Shown piece after piece: positions 1-8,493 of a stretch of DNA of 64,000 bases. Made by a program: the position numbers and the translations under genes. The DNA comes from an uncultured Bacteroidales bacterium (GTDB taxonomy: Bacteria > Bacteroidota > Bacteroidia > Bacteroidales > Bacteroidaceae), in contig CADCAG010000021.1 of NCBI GenBank assembly GCA_902799355.1, positions 26,962-90,961 on the forward strand, written 5' to 3'. The notes under the pieces are model-generated. The model saw only the letters and a program-made list of their open reading frames with translations, did not search any database and was not told the DNA's origin. Numbering within the stretch: the stretch's first letter is position 1; the number at the start of each line of letters is the position of its first letter.

Positions 1-1
1 C

Positions 2-646
2 AACCGCGGTGCCTGCATGCAGATATGTCGCCGCAGCTATATCGTCACCGACCGTGAGACGGGTACGGAACTGGAGATAGACAACAAGTATATCATGTCA
101 CCCAAGGACCTGAAGACCATCCGCTTTATCGACAAGATGATGCAGAGCGGTGTCCGAGTCTTCAAGATAGAAGGGCGCGCCCGTGGTCCTGAATATGTGC
201 TCACCGTAGTGCAGTGCTACAAGGAGGCCATCCAGAGTGTACTCGACGGCACCTTTACCGAAGACAAGAAGGATGCTTGGGACGAGCGTCTGGCCACCGT
301 CTTCAACCGCGGTTTCTGGGACGGCTACTACCAGGGCCAGCTATTGGGTGAATGGAACTCGAACTACGGCTCGAATGCCACAGAGAAGAAACAGTATATC
401 GGCAAGGGTGTAAAGTACTTCTCGAAGCTGGGCGTGGCAGAGTTTACCGTCGAGGCCGACACCTTCTCTGTAGGCGACAAGATGCTTATCACGGGGCCGA
501 CGACGGGTGCGCTGTATGTCACCGTCGACGAGATACACGACGACGTACAGGCTGTGCAGACTGCACAGCAGGGCACGCGCGTCAGTATTAAGGTGCCAGA
601 GAAGGTAAGACCATCAGACAAACTATTTAAAATTATCAAGCAATGA
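2..646 (+). CDS. U32 family peptidase / tRNA hydroxylation-type protein, C-terminal part
   Basis: The gene enters from the left edge; its frame is open from base 2, and the first residues read NRGACMQICRRSY. That matches the conserved NRGxCxQxCRRxY cysteine block of the U32 'collagenase-like' family (YegQ/TrhP, RlhA), which is now linked to tRNA or rRNA hydroxylation. About 214 residues remain: the end of the U32 core with IEGRARGPEYV, then the small C-terminal beta domain. The stop overlaps the sufE start by 4 bases (ATGA), so the two are translationally coupled. Which U32 subtype this is cannot be decided without the N-terminal half. Confidence 0.85.
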   Translation, partial: NRGACMQICRRSYIVTDRETGTELEIDNKYIMSPKDLKTIRFIDKMMQSGVRVFKIEGRARGPEYVLTVVQCYKEAIQSVLDGTFTEDKKDAWDERLATVFNRGFWDGYYQGQLLGEWNSNYGSNATEKKQYIGKGVKYFSKLGVAEFTVEADTFSVGDKMLITGPTTGALYVTVDEIHDDVQAVQTAQQGTRVSIKVPEKVRPSDKLFKIIKQ

Positions 647-1065
647 CGATTAACGAGATACAAGACGAGATTATTGACGAGTTCTCTGGTTTTGACGACT
701 GGATGGACAAGTACCAGCTACTCATTGACCTCGGCAACGAGCAGGAGCCGCTGGACGAGAAATACAAGATAGAGAGCAACCTCATTGACGGTTGCCAGAG
801 TCGTGTATGGCTGCAAGCCGACTATGTGGATGGCAAGATTAACTTCACCGCCGAGAGTGATGCCCTGATTGTCAAGGGCATCGTGGCCCTGCTGATCCGT
901 GTGCTGTCAGGCCACACACCACAGGAGATACTGGATGCAGACCTCTACTTCATAGAACAGATAGGATTGAAGGAGCATCTGTCGCCCACCCGCAGCAACG
1001 GACTGCTGGCCATGGTCAAGCAGATGCGCGTCTACGCGTTAGCGTTTAGCAGTGCTAAGAGTTGA
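643..1065 (+). CDS. sufE: SufE-like Fe-S cluster sulfur acceptor
   Basis: A 140-residue protein of the SufE/CsdE family. It accepts persulfide sulfur from the cysteine desulfurase SufS and passes it to the SufBCD scaffold in the cytoplasm. The acceptor cysteine is Cys51 in the motif LIDGCQSRVW, the usual position, and the length is normal for the family. The start overlaps the preceding U32 stop by 4 bases. The 3' end overlaps the convergent histidine phosphatase gene by 27 bases. The suf desulfurase genes themselves are not in the window. Confidence 0.93.
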   Translation: MTINEIQDEIIDEFSGFDDWMDKYQLLIDLGNEQEPLDEKYKIESNLIDGCQSRVWLQADYVDGKINFTAESDALIVKGIVALLIRVLSGHTPQEILDADLYFIEQIGLKEHLSPTRSNGLLAMVKQMRVYALAFSSAKS

Positions 1066-2352
1066 TTTACCTTCAGCAACCTTCCGAAGGTAGAAGTCAC
1101 GGAAATCACTCCATCGATAATAGGGGGCTAAGTCGCTCGGCAAGGGCAACGTAGCCTCTTTTTCGTTGAGCAACACCTTGATGAGTGGTTGGCGGTCTGT
1201 AGCCTCCTTACGGTAGAAGATGATTTGCAGATTGCCAGCCATCGGGAACACACTACTAGCCCACCAGCCCTTCTGTTCCAGCTCTTCCAGGTTGTCGGTT
1301 TGGAGGTCATAGCCGTTGATACCCATCAGACAGACCAGAGGCAGCAACACTGTCTCATGACCAAAGCGCAATGAGGCACCATGCAGGTTGTTGGTAACGA
1401 TGCTGTCAGCCTCGCTGATAATCTTACCCAATAGGTAGGACTGCAGGTATGGCAGTTTGGCACCGTTCAGCGTACAGAAACCCGACTGGAGATAGCTCCA
1501 CGCATTTTCTACCTGCCAGAAGAGGTAGTAATCATCGCAGGAGAAGAACTGCTGCAACCGGTTAGGTTCACCGCTACGTCCTGTATTCTGTTGGGTGAAC
1601 GACGCCTTCATCAGATAATAGGCCAGCCACTGTATATCGACATGCTGACGCACATAGGCGGTATCATTGAAGAGGCTGTTCATCTTCTTGTCCTGATGCC
1701 AGCGTCGCATCAAAAATCTGTCAATAGCCTTCTGACCTTGGCGACTGGCGGCAGCGTCACGCAGCTTGTTCTGGTGGTTCATATACCACATGGTGCTATA
1801 GGAATTGAACATTGAGACCTTCAGGTCTGCACGTTCCTTAACCATCTGCAGGATGAAACTACCCATCGACAGCGCACAGCGGGTAACGATGGTGCTATGG
1901 GCATCAACTCTGGCTCCGTCGCTGAACACTTCAGGAAAGTTCTGAAGCATGCGATGGGCAATCTGTCGCTGCTGTTCCTCGCCTTTCTCCGACAGATCGC
2001 CCCAACGGCCTTCAGCGTCGACGATATACTTGCGTATCTCTTCCAGGGCCATCTTACCTGTTGCAGACAACTTACCCAGCGAGTCGGCCTCATGCAGCGT
2101 CTTATAGGGTATCATAAAGCCCTTCATGTCGTTCAGATAGCGCGAGCCATGGCGCCCGTAGTGGCTGATGTAGAAAGGAGTATAGCCCTGAGGCGCTGGT
2201 GTCAGCTGTGGCAGACCACGCTCTGGATAGAGTGCATAGTTGCCTGCCGCAAAGTTATAGTCGCGCTCAATGAATGAGCGTGCAGACTGGGCAGCCAGCG
2301 TAAGGGACAAGAGGCACGATGCCAGCAACAAGAGGAATGACTTATTCTTCAT
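1039..2352 (-). CDS. Secreted histidine-type phosphatase (branch 2, MINPP/phytase-like), copy 1
   Basis: About 437 residues from the methionine at 2352, chosen because a clean signal peptide follows (MKNKSFLLLLASCLLSLTLA, cut near AQS). The longer reading frame upstream is only antisense-like sequence inside the next gene. The phosphohistidine motif is HYGRHGSR (Arg67, His68), and the proton-donor region near residue 350 reads LRFGHET, as in branch 2 histidine phosphatases such as the Bacteroides MINPP phytases. It is probably periplasmic or outer-membrane associated and acts on phosphomonoesters; the substrate is unknown. It overlaps the upstream paralogue by 11 bases, so the pair is an operon. 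Confidence 0.85.
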   Translation of the reverse strand: MKNKSFLLLLASCLLSLTLAAQSARSFIERDYNFAAGNYALYPERGLPQLTPAPQGYTPFYISHYGRHGSRYLNDMKGFMIPYKTLHEADSLGKLSATGKMALEEIRKYIVDAEGRWGDLSEKGEEQQRQIAHRMLQNFPEVFSDGARVDAHSTIVTRCALSMGSFILQMVKERADLKVSMFNSYSTMWYMNHQNKLRDAAASRQGQKAIDRFLMRRWHQDKKMNSLFNDTAYVRQHVDIQWLAYYLMKASFTQQNTGRSGEPNRLQQFFSCDDYYLFWQVENAWSYLQSGFCTLNGAKLPYLQSYLLGKIISEADSIVTNNLHGASLRFGHETVLLPLVCLMGINGYDLQTDNLEELEQKGWWASSVFPMAGNLQIIFYRKEATDRQPLIKVLLNEKEATLPLPSDLAPYYRWSDFRDFYLRKVAEGKSTLSTAKR

Positions 2353-3628
2353 AGGCATCGAGCTTTTTGAGGTAATACTTACGGAAGTCACTCCAACGGT
2401 AGTAGGGTGCCTGCTTGGCGGGCAACGGCAACGTTGCCTCGTTCTCGTTGAGCAACACCTTGAAAAGCGGGTTGCGGTCTTTAGGACTCTTACGATAGAG
2501 GACAAACTGAATGTTGCTGCCCATGGGGAAGGCACGGAAATTGTGCCAGCCCTGTTCCGCCAGTTGCTCCAGGTCGTCGGTCACCAGACCGAAGCCATTG
2601 ATGTCAAGGAGACAAATGAGGGGAAGGATGACCGTCTCATGGCCAAAGCGCAGATGAACATTGGTCTTGGGCTGCCGGATACAGCTGTCGGCCTGCTCAA
2701 TAATCTTTCGCAGCAGGTTACGCTGCAGGTAGGGCATCTTGCTGCCGGTAGCCGGACTGGCACCCCAGCCGATATACCACCAGGCATTGCCAATCTTCCA
2801 GATACGGTAGATTTCTTCTGGGGTAAAGATGTCGAGAAGAGTCATCGTCTTGCCCAACTCTACGTTCTGCAGGATGGCAGCGAGAATCAGCAGTTGTTCG
2901 CCAAGGTCGTAGCTATTGACATGCTGGCGGACATAGACGCTGTCGTTGAAGAGGGTCTGCATGAGATGACCGACTTCATTGTTGCGAGTCTTGAAGTCAT
3001 TATAGAGCTGGACAGCCTTCTTGTTCTTACGCAGATTGAAGAGTTCCTTGTCCTGCAGATTGAGATAGGAGACATCACGGTGGGTGGCATCATGATGGAT
3101 GTTCAACTCAGGATTCAGGCGAACCAGCTGCATCAGGGCATACTCCATTGACAACACACAACGGCCGACACCTGTGCTACGGGCATCAATGTTAGTCTTT
3201 CCTTGGAATATCTCCGGGAAACGCTCATACATACGACGGGCAATACCCTCAAGCTGGTGGGCACCCTTCCATGTCAAGTCGCCCCAATGGTTCTCAGCAT
3301 CCTTGCGGATGACATCCAGACGGTGCAACACATCTTTACCTGTAGCCGTCAACTTACCCAGACTGTCAGCCTTGAGCAGGGTCTGGTAGGGAGTATTATA
3401 AAAACTGGGCTTGCTATGGAAACGGGAACCATGACGACCATAGTGGCTAAGATAGAATGGCTTGTACCCACGAGGTGCCGGCGTCAACTTCTGTTGCGTC
3501 GGACCTGGATAGGCCATGTAGTTGCTGGCCGAAAGCAGGACATTCTTCTGTATCTCATCATAGGCAGACTGTGCATAAATCGTACTGAAGAGGAACGATA
3601 TGACAGCCGCCAGTACCCATTTTCTCAT
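2342..3628 (-). CDS. Secreted histidine-type phosphatase (branch 2), copy 2
   Basis: A 428-residue paralogue of the next gene downstream. The start at 3628 is preferred because it begins a signal peptide (MRKWVLAAVISFLFSTIYAQ). The RHGSR motif is at residues 65-69, and LRFGHETVILPLICLLDING matches copy 1 closely in the HE region. The two proteins align end to end, including the shared ending YYRWSDFR(D/K)(F/Y)YL(R/K)K, which points to a tandem duplication. A Bacteroidetes -7 box lies at 3652-3659, so this is the first gene of the pair. Confidence 0.85.
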   Translation of the reverse strand: MRKWVLAAVISFLFSTIYAQSAYDEIQKNVLLSASNYMAYPGPTQQKLTPAPRGYKPFYLSHYGRHGSRFHSKPSFYNTPYQTLLKADSLGKLTATGKDVLHRLDVIRKDAENHWGDLTWKGAHQLEGIARRMYERFPEIFQGKTNIDARSTGVGRCVLSMEYALMQLVRLNPELNIHHDATHRDVSYLNLQDKELFNLRKNKKAVQLYNDFKTRNNEVGHLMQTLFNDSVYVRQHVNSYDLGEQLLILAAILQNVELGKTMTLLDIFTPEEIYRIWKIGNAWWYIGWGASPATGSKMPYLQRNLLRKIIEQADSCIRQPKTNVHLRFGHETVILPLICLLDINGFGLVTDDLEQLAEQGWHNFRAFPMGSNIQFVLYRKSPKDRNPLFKVLLNENEATLPLPAKQAPYYRWSDFRKYYLKKLDAYEE

Positions 3629-3651
3629 AAGGTGTGTCAAAAATTCGTGTG

Positions 3652-3659
3652 CAAATATA
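3652..3659 (-). promoter_or_regulatory. -7 box of the phosphatase pair
   Basis: TATATTTG on the minus strand fits the Bacteroidetes -7 consensus TAnnTTTG and is 24 bases before the start at 3628. The -33 element is not clear. It is divergent from the promoter of the gene at 3741. Confidence 0.55.
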
Positions 3660-3702
3660 CGAAAAAAAAACGAAAGAACATGTGTTATTGACAAAAAAGT
3701 TG

Positions 3703-3710
3703 TATATTTG
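3703..3710 (+). promoter_or_regulatory. -7 box of the unknown-rpoN operon
   Basis: TATATTTG on the plus strand matches TAnnTTTG, about 30 bases before the start at 3741, with a weak TGTG near -33 at 3681-3684. It would drive the gene at 3741 and the coupled rpoN. Confidence 0.6.
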
Positions 3711-3740
3711 CAGACAAAAGCGCTTTAAAACCGATAAGAT

Positions 3741-4388
3741 ATGGCTAAGAATCAGTTATGGCATGACGACTATTGGCTGCTACTCATGCAGTTATACCTA
3801 CGGAAGCCCGTAGGAGTGAAGCCTATGTACAGTCGTCAGATGGTGGAGTTGAGTATTGAGCTACACATTGCTCCGCAGCAGCTTTTTGCCAGAATGTGCG
3901 AGATTGCCAATCTGGAGACACCCCGCATAGAGCGTATCTGGCAGGAATACAGCCGCAACCCCAAGCGACTGTCACGTGCTGTGCAGTTGCTACGCAACAT
4001 GATGGGTTTCAACAGTAGCGGTGGCTTCTATGATGGCGTAGAGGTAGAAGAGACTTTTGAACGTGACTTCCGCCCCCTTGCTGAAGAAGAGCGACTGACA
4101 CCTATCATGCTGATAGTGATTCTTGACCAGTACTTCCGACTGACTCCCGTCACGATGGTGGCAGAGACGCCAGAAGTCAGGCAGCTATCCAGTCTGATGC
4201 ATATCCCCGTGTCGCTGGTAGTAGACGTGCTGGAGGTCTTCCAGCAATGCGATCCATACCTGAACCGTCGCGACGTCACCATCAGTCCATTGCTGGTACC
4301 CTGTCAGCAGATATGGAAGCGCTATGGTAATGTTGACACTCGCCAGCTGGCCTCATACGCAGAACAGCTGAAAGACTACTTCAAATAA
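3741..4388 (+). CDS. Conserved hypothetical protein preceding rpoN
   Basis: A soluble 215-residue protein with no signal peptide and no membrane segment. It is largely helical and carries no catalytic motif I recognise. Only 4 bases separate its stop from the rpoN start, so the two are almost certainly cotranslated. That placement suggests a sigma-54-related or housekeeping role, but this is inference. I do not recognise the family beyond thinking it a Bacteroidales-conserved protein. Confidence 0.7.
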   Translation: MAKNQLWHDDYWLLLMQLYLRKPVGVKPMYSRQMVELSIELHIAPQQLFARMCEIANLETPRIERIWQEYSRNPKRLSRAVQLLRNMMGFNSSGGFYDGVEVEETFERDFRPLAEEERLTPIMLIVILDQYFRLTPVTMVAETPEVRQLSSLMHIPVSLVVDVLEVFQQCDPYLNRRDVTISPLLVPCQQIWKRYGNVDTRQLASYAEQLKDYFK

Positions 4389-4392
4389 ACAC

Positions 4393-5883
4393 ATGGCACA
4401 GGAGCAGATACAGGAACAACGACTGACACAGCAACAGAAGCTGGCGCAGAGCATTACGCAGCAGCAACTGCTGCAAGCGCAGCTGATAGAGTTGCCCGTC
4501 ACGCAACTCATGGAGCGCATCACCGCTGAGCTGGACGACAACCCTGCCTTGGAACCATCGACAGAAGAACCGGAATATATGGACGGTCCCGAGACAACGG
4601 ACAGTCCAGAATCCCCAGAAGACAACTACGAACAGGAAGAGCGCCAGTCGGCACTCGACGACGCCCTGGAATCTTTGGGGCGCGACGATGAGGACCTGCC
4701 CGTCTATCAGGGTGGTGTATCCAGTCAGGAGGAGCGCGAAGATATTGTCTACGGACAGTCGCAGTCGTTCTACGACCAGCTGATGGAACAGATGAACCTC
4801 TTCGACCTCACGGAAGGGGAGCGTAACATCATGGAGTATCTTATCGGCTCGCTCGACGAGGACGGTCTGTTGCGTAAACCGCTACACAGCATTGCCGACG
4901 AGCTGGCCATCTATCATAACATTGATGTTACTGAACAGCAAATTGAACAGGTGCTGCTGAAGCTGCAGGACTTTGACCCTGCCGGCATCGGTGCCCGTAC
5001 ATTGCAAGAGTGTCTGCTGCTACAGATTCAGCGTCGTGAGCCGTCGCACCTGAAGGAACTGATGCTGCGAACGATAGAAGACTATTTCGAGCTGTTCACC
5101 AAGAAACACTGGAACCGGCTGCAGCAGGTACTTCAACTGACTGACCTACAGAACGAGACACTCATCAAGGAGTTGCGTAAGCTCAACCCCAAGCCAGGAA
5201 CGGCCATGGGTGAGGTGATGGGGCATAGCATTCAACAGATTACACCCGACTTCATCGTTGACACGCAGGATGACGGAACAGTGACATTTGCCCTCAACAC
5301 AGGAGATATCCCTGAACTGCATGTGTCGCAGTCGTTCACCGATACCCTCAACGAATACCAGACGAACAAGGAGAACATGAGTCGCCAGATGAAGGAGGCG
5401 CTACTCTATACCAAGAAAAAGGTGGATGCCGCACAGGGCTTCATCGAGGCCATCCGGGTGCGTCGCCATACATTGACCATCACCATGCGTGCCATCATCC
5501 AGTGGCAGCACCGCTTCTTTGAAGATGGCGACGAGGCATCGCTGCGCCCCATGATTCTGAAAGACATTGCCGAGAAGACGGGACTGGCGCTGAGCACCGT
5601 ATCGCGTGTCTCCAATTCGAAATATGCACAGACCCGCTGGGGAACGTTCCCTCTGCGCTACTTCTTCAGCGACGGCTACAAGACGGCAGAAGGCGAGGAA
5701 CTGTCCACAAGAGAAATCAAGATGGCTCTGCGTGACCTCATCGACACAGAGGACAAGCACAAGCCGCTGAGCGATGACACGCTGAAAGACCTGCTGGCGG
5801 AAAAAGGCTACCCCATCGCCCGCCGTACGGTAGCGAAATACCGCGAACAGATGGGAATACCGGTGGCGCGACTACGTAGGTAG
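4393..5883 (+). CDS. rpoN: RNA polymerase sigma-54 factor
   Basis: A 496-residue sigma-54. Region I is the Gln-rich N-terminus (QEQRLTQQQKLAQSITQQQLLQ) that contacts activators, followed by an acidic region II, the core-binding domain and the DNA-binding C-terminus. The RpoN box ARRTVAKYRE, which reads the -24 promoter element, is at residues 476-485, and the length is typical. It lies 4 bases after an unknown gene and is followed by a heptamer repeat spacer. No enhancer-binding activator is present in the window. Confidence 0.97.
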   Translation: MAQEQIQEQRLTQQQKLAQSITQQQLLQAQLIELPVTQLMERITAELDDNPALEPSTEEPEYMDGPETTDSPESPEDNYEQEERQSALDDALESLGRDDEDLPVYQGGVSSQEEREDIVYGQSQSFYDQLMEQMNLFDLTEGERNIMEYLIGSLDEDGLLRKPLHSIADELAIYHNIDVTEQQIEQVLLKLQDFDPAGIGARTLQECLLLQIQRREPSHLKELMLRTIEDYFELFTKKHWNRLQQVLQLTDLQNETLIKELRKLNPKPGTAMGEVMGHSIQQITPDFIVDTQDDGTVTFALNTGDIPELHVSQSFTDTLNEYQTNKENMSRQMKEALLYTKKKVDAAQGFIEAIRVRRHTLTITMRAIIQWQHRFFEDGDEASLRPMILKDIAEKTGLALSTVSRVSNSKYAQTRWGTFPLRYFFSDGYKTAEGEELSTREIKMALRDLIDTEDKHKPLSDDTLKDLLAEKGYPIARRTVAKYREQMGIPVARLRR

Positions 5884-5884
5884 T

Positions 5885-5926
5885 TGAAAGCTGAAAATTG
5901 AAAATTGAAAGTTGAAAGTTGAGAGA
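5885..5926. repeat. Heptamer tandem repeat in the rpoN-PAP2 spacer
   Basis: Six tandem 7-base units: TGAAAGC, TGAAAAT, TGAAAAT, TGAAAGT, TGAAAGT, TGAGAGA. They fill almost all of the space between the rpoN stop and the next start at 5930. They may act as an A-rich translation leader or arise by slippage. Confidence 0.85.
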
Positions 5927-5929
5927 GAA

Positions 5930-6550
5930 ATGAACCGAGAGAAACAAATCATATTGGCAGCACGCATCATGAGCATGCTATTCACCCCATTCTACCTGCC
6001 CTTTATTGGACTGGTAGCACTGTTCTCGTTCAGCTACCTGAGCATATTCCCGTGGCTATACAAGCTACAGGTGCTCATCATGGCCTACCTATTCACCATC
6101 CTGCTGCCTACGGTGATGATCCGACTGTACCGTCACTATCAGGGATGGAGTCTCATAGAACTGGGACACCGCGAAAGACGTATGGTACCCTACGTCATAT
6201 CCATCCTCTGCTATTTCACCTGCGTCTACGTGATGGACAGGATGCACATGCCTCACTTCATGGGTGCCATCGTGGTAGCAGGACTACTGGTACAGATTGT
6301 CTGCGCACTCATCAACGTGTGGTGGAAGATATCGACACATACCGCCGCCATCGGTGGTGTAGCAGGTGCGTTGTTTGCCTTTGCCGAATACCTGGGCTTC
6401 AACCCTGTCTGGTGGCTCTGCCTGGTATTCATCATTGGCGGCATGGTAGGCACCAGTCGCATGATTCTGCGCCAGCACTCGCTGGGACAGGTGGTGGGTG
6501 GATTCTGGATAGGGTTCCTCTGCGCAGCGATAGCTATTCTGTTCCTATGA
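5930..6550 (+). CDS. PAP2-like integral membrane protein
   Basis: About 206 residues with five or six hydrophobic segments. The C-terminal half carries STHTAAIGG and SRMILRQHSLGQVVGGFWIG, which resemble the SxxxH and SRxxxxxHxxxD phosphatase signatures of the PAP2 superfamily. In the last motif the usual Asp seems to be replaced (HSLGQVVGG), so activity is uncertain. The start at 5930 is preferred over 5912 because the earlier ATG is inside the repeat spacer. Substrates in this family are lipid phosphates such as undecaprenyl diphosphate. Confidence 0.7.
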   Translation: MNREKQIILAARIMSMLFTPFYLPFIGLVALFSFSYLSIFPWLYKLQVLIMAYLFTILLPTVMIRLYRHYQGWSLIELGHRERRMVPYVISILCYFTCVYVMDRMHMPHFMGAIVVAGLLVQIVCALINVWWKISTHTAAIGGVAGALFAFAEYLGFNPVWWLCLVFIIGGMVGTSRMILRQHSLGQVVGGFWIGFLCAAIAILFL

Positions 6551-6559
6551 ATAAAGTAA

Positions 6560-6591
6560 TATCGTAACATCGTCATAACGTAATAACGAAA
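6560..6591. repeat. Octamer tandem repeat before purE
   Basis: Four degenerate 8-base units: TATCGTAA, CATCGTCA, TAACGTAA, TAACGAAA. They occupy the spacer between the PAP2-like gene and purE. This is the same kind of spacer repeat as at 5885 but with a different unit. Confidence 0.7.
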
Positions 6592-6603
6592 AAAATATTA
6601 GAT

Positions 6604-7110
6604 ATGAAACCAATTGTCAGCATTATCATGGGCAGCACTTCGGATTTGCCCGTTATGGAGAAAGCCTGCAACCTCCTCAACGAGATGCAGGTTCCGTTTG
6701 AGGTCAACGCACTCTCTGCACACCGCACACCAGACGCAGTAGAAGACTTTGCCAAAGGTGCCAAGGAGCGTGGGCTGAAAGTGATTATCGCCGCAGCAGG
6801 CATGGCGGCAGCCCTGCCTGGCGTCATCGCCGCCTCCACCACCCTACCCGTCATCGGCGTCCCCATCAAGGGCATGCTCGACGGTCTTGACGCCATGCTC
6901 TCTATCATCCAGATGCCACCGGGAATTCCCGTAGCTACGGTAGGTGTCAACGGCGCCCAGAATGCCGCCATCCTGGCTTGCGAGATGCTGGCTCTCAGCG
7001 ACGAGGGTATCGCCCAGCGTCTGGCCGACTACAAGCAAGGGCTGAGAGCAAAGATTGAGAAAGCCAACAAGGACTTAGCAGAGGTACAGTATGAGTACAA
7101 GACGAATTAG
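6604..7110 (+). CDS. purE: N5-carboxyaminoimidazole ribonucleotide mutase
   Basis: A 168-residue class I PurE that converts N5-CAIR to CAIR in purine synthesis. Visible motifs are the glycine-rich MGSTSDLP near residues 10-17, SAHRTPD with the catalytic His near residue 41, and AAAGMAAALPGV. The length is standard. Its last 20 bases overlap the start of ispG, so the two are translationally coupled. Confidence 0.97.
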   Translation: MKPIVSIIMGSTSDLPVMEKACNLLNEMQVPFEVNALSAHRTPDAVEDFAKGAKERGLKVIIAAAGMAAALPGVIAASTTLPVIGVPIKGMLDGLDAMLSIIQMPPGIPVATVGVNGAQNAAILACEMLALSDEGIAQRLADYKQGLRAKIEKANKDLAEVQYEYKTN

Positions 7111-8491
7111 CAGTGTAGCCCATGTGGGCAATATAGCCATCGGTGGTGACAATCCCATACGTATCCAGTCGATGGCAACAGTAGACACCAACGACACAGA
7201 GGGATGTGTTGCACAGGCCAAGCGTATCATTGACGCTGGTGGTGAGATTGTTCGCTTCACCACGCAGGGCACGCGCGAGGCAGAGAATATGAAGAACATC
7301 TCTGCCCGTCTGAAGGCTGACGGCTATAACCAACCACTGGTGGCCGACGTGCACTTCACCGCTCATACGGCCGATGTCGCCGCACAATACTGCGAGAAGG
7401 TACGCATCAATCCCGGCAACTATGTCGACCCAGGCCGCACCTTCAAGCATCTGGAATATACCGACGAAGAATATCAAGAGGAGCTGAAGAAGATTGAAGC
7501 GAAGCTGGTGCCTTTTATCAATATCTGTAAGGAGCACCATACCGCTGTACGCATTGGTGTAAACCACGGCTCACTGTCGGACCGCATCATGTCGCGATAT
7601 GGTGACACACCAGAGGGCATCGTGGAGAGCTGCATGGAGTTCCTGCGCATCTTCCGTCGTGAGCAATTCAACGACGTGGTCATCAGCATCAAAGCCAGCA
7701 ACACCGTCGTGATGGTCACCACCGTACGTCTGTTGGTAAAGACAATGGACAAGGAGGACATGCACTACCCCCTGCACCTCGGTGTCACGGAGGCCGGTGA
7801 AGGCGAGGACGGCCGCATTAAGAGTGCCGTAGGTATCGGCGCCCTGCTCACCGAAGGCATTGGTGACACCATCCGTGTGTCACTCTCTGAAGAGCCTGAG
7901 TGTGAGATTCCGGTAGCTCGCAAACTCGTTGACCTCATCCCTGAATGCATCCGTCTGCGCCAAGAGGCCGAGGCTAGCATCAAAGACGACACAATCACCC
8001 TCCATCTTGACAGTGCTTCGCAGTGTGGCTGTGAAGACTGGGAAACCCTCCAACTGAAGGCCGCCATGGCCGTCGGTGCCTTGCTCATCGACCGCAAGGC
8101 CACGAAGCTCGTTCTCTGTACCGAGCGTTTTTCCCACTCGGAGCTCCAATCTCTTGCCGACAGCATTCTCCAGGCGGCCCGCATCAAGTTTACCAAGACG
8201 GAGTATATCTCATGTCCTGGTTGCGGACGCACGCTGTATAACCTGCAGGAGACCATCGCCAAGATTAAGGCTGCTACCAGTCACCTGGTAGGTCTGAAGA
8301 TTGGTATCATGGGCTGTATCGTCAACGGTCCTGGCGAAATGGCTGATGCCGACTACGGATATGTCGGTGCCGGTCGTGGCAAGATCAGCCTATATAAACA
8401 AAAGGTATGTGTCGAGAAGAACATACCTGAGGAGGAAGCTGTAGAGAAGCTACTGGAGCTTATCAACAGCGATAGGGCACAGAAAGAATAG
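7091..8491 (+). CDS. ispG: 4-hydroxy-3-methylbut-2-en-1-yl diphosphate synthase (IspG/GcpE)
   Basis: A 466-residue [4Fe-4S] enzyme of the MEP isoprenoid pathway that turns MEcPP into HMBPP. The TIM barrel is roughly residues 1-280. The cluster ligands Cys375 and Cys378 (CPGCGR), Cys409 (GCIVNGPGE) and the catalytic Glu416 are intact. Bacteroidetes and plant enzymes normally have a large insert domain between barrel and cluster domain. Here only about 90 residues (281-370) lie there, more than in E. coli but well short of the roughly 230-250 I recall for Bacteroides. The start overlaps purE by 20 bases. Confidence 0.95.
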   Translation: MSTRRISSVAHVGNIAIGGDNPIRIQSMATVDTNDTEGCVAQAKRIIDAGGEIVRFTTQGTREAENMKNISARLKADGYNQPLVADVHFTAHTADVAAQYCEKVRINPGNYVDPGRTFKHLEYTDEEYQEELKKIEAKLVPFINICKEHHTAVRIGVNHGSLSDRIMSRYGDTPEGIVESCMEFLRIFRREQFNDVVISIKASNTVVMVTTVRLLVKTMDKEDMHYPLHLGVTEAGEGEDGRIKSAVGIGALLTEGIGDTIRVSLSEEPECEIPVARKLVDLIPECIRLRQEAEASIKDDTITLHLDSASQCGCEDWETLQLKAAMAVGALLIDRKATKLVLCTERFSHSELQSLADSILQAARIKFTKTEYISCPGCGRTLYNLQETIAKIKAATSHLVGLKIGIMGCIVNGPGEMADADYGYVGAGRGKISLYKQKVCVEKNIPEEEAVEKLLELINSDRAQKE

Positions 8492-8493
8492 CG

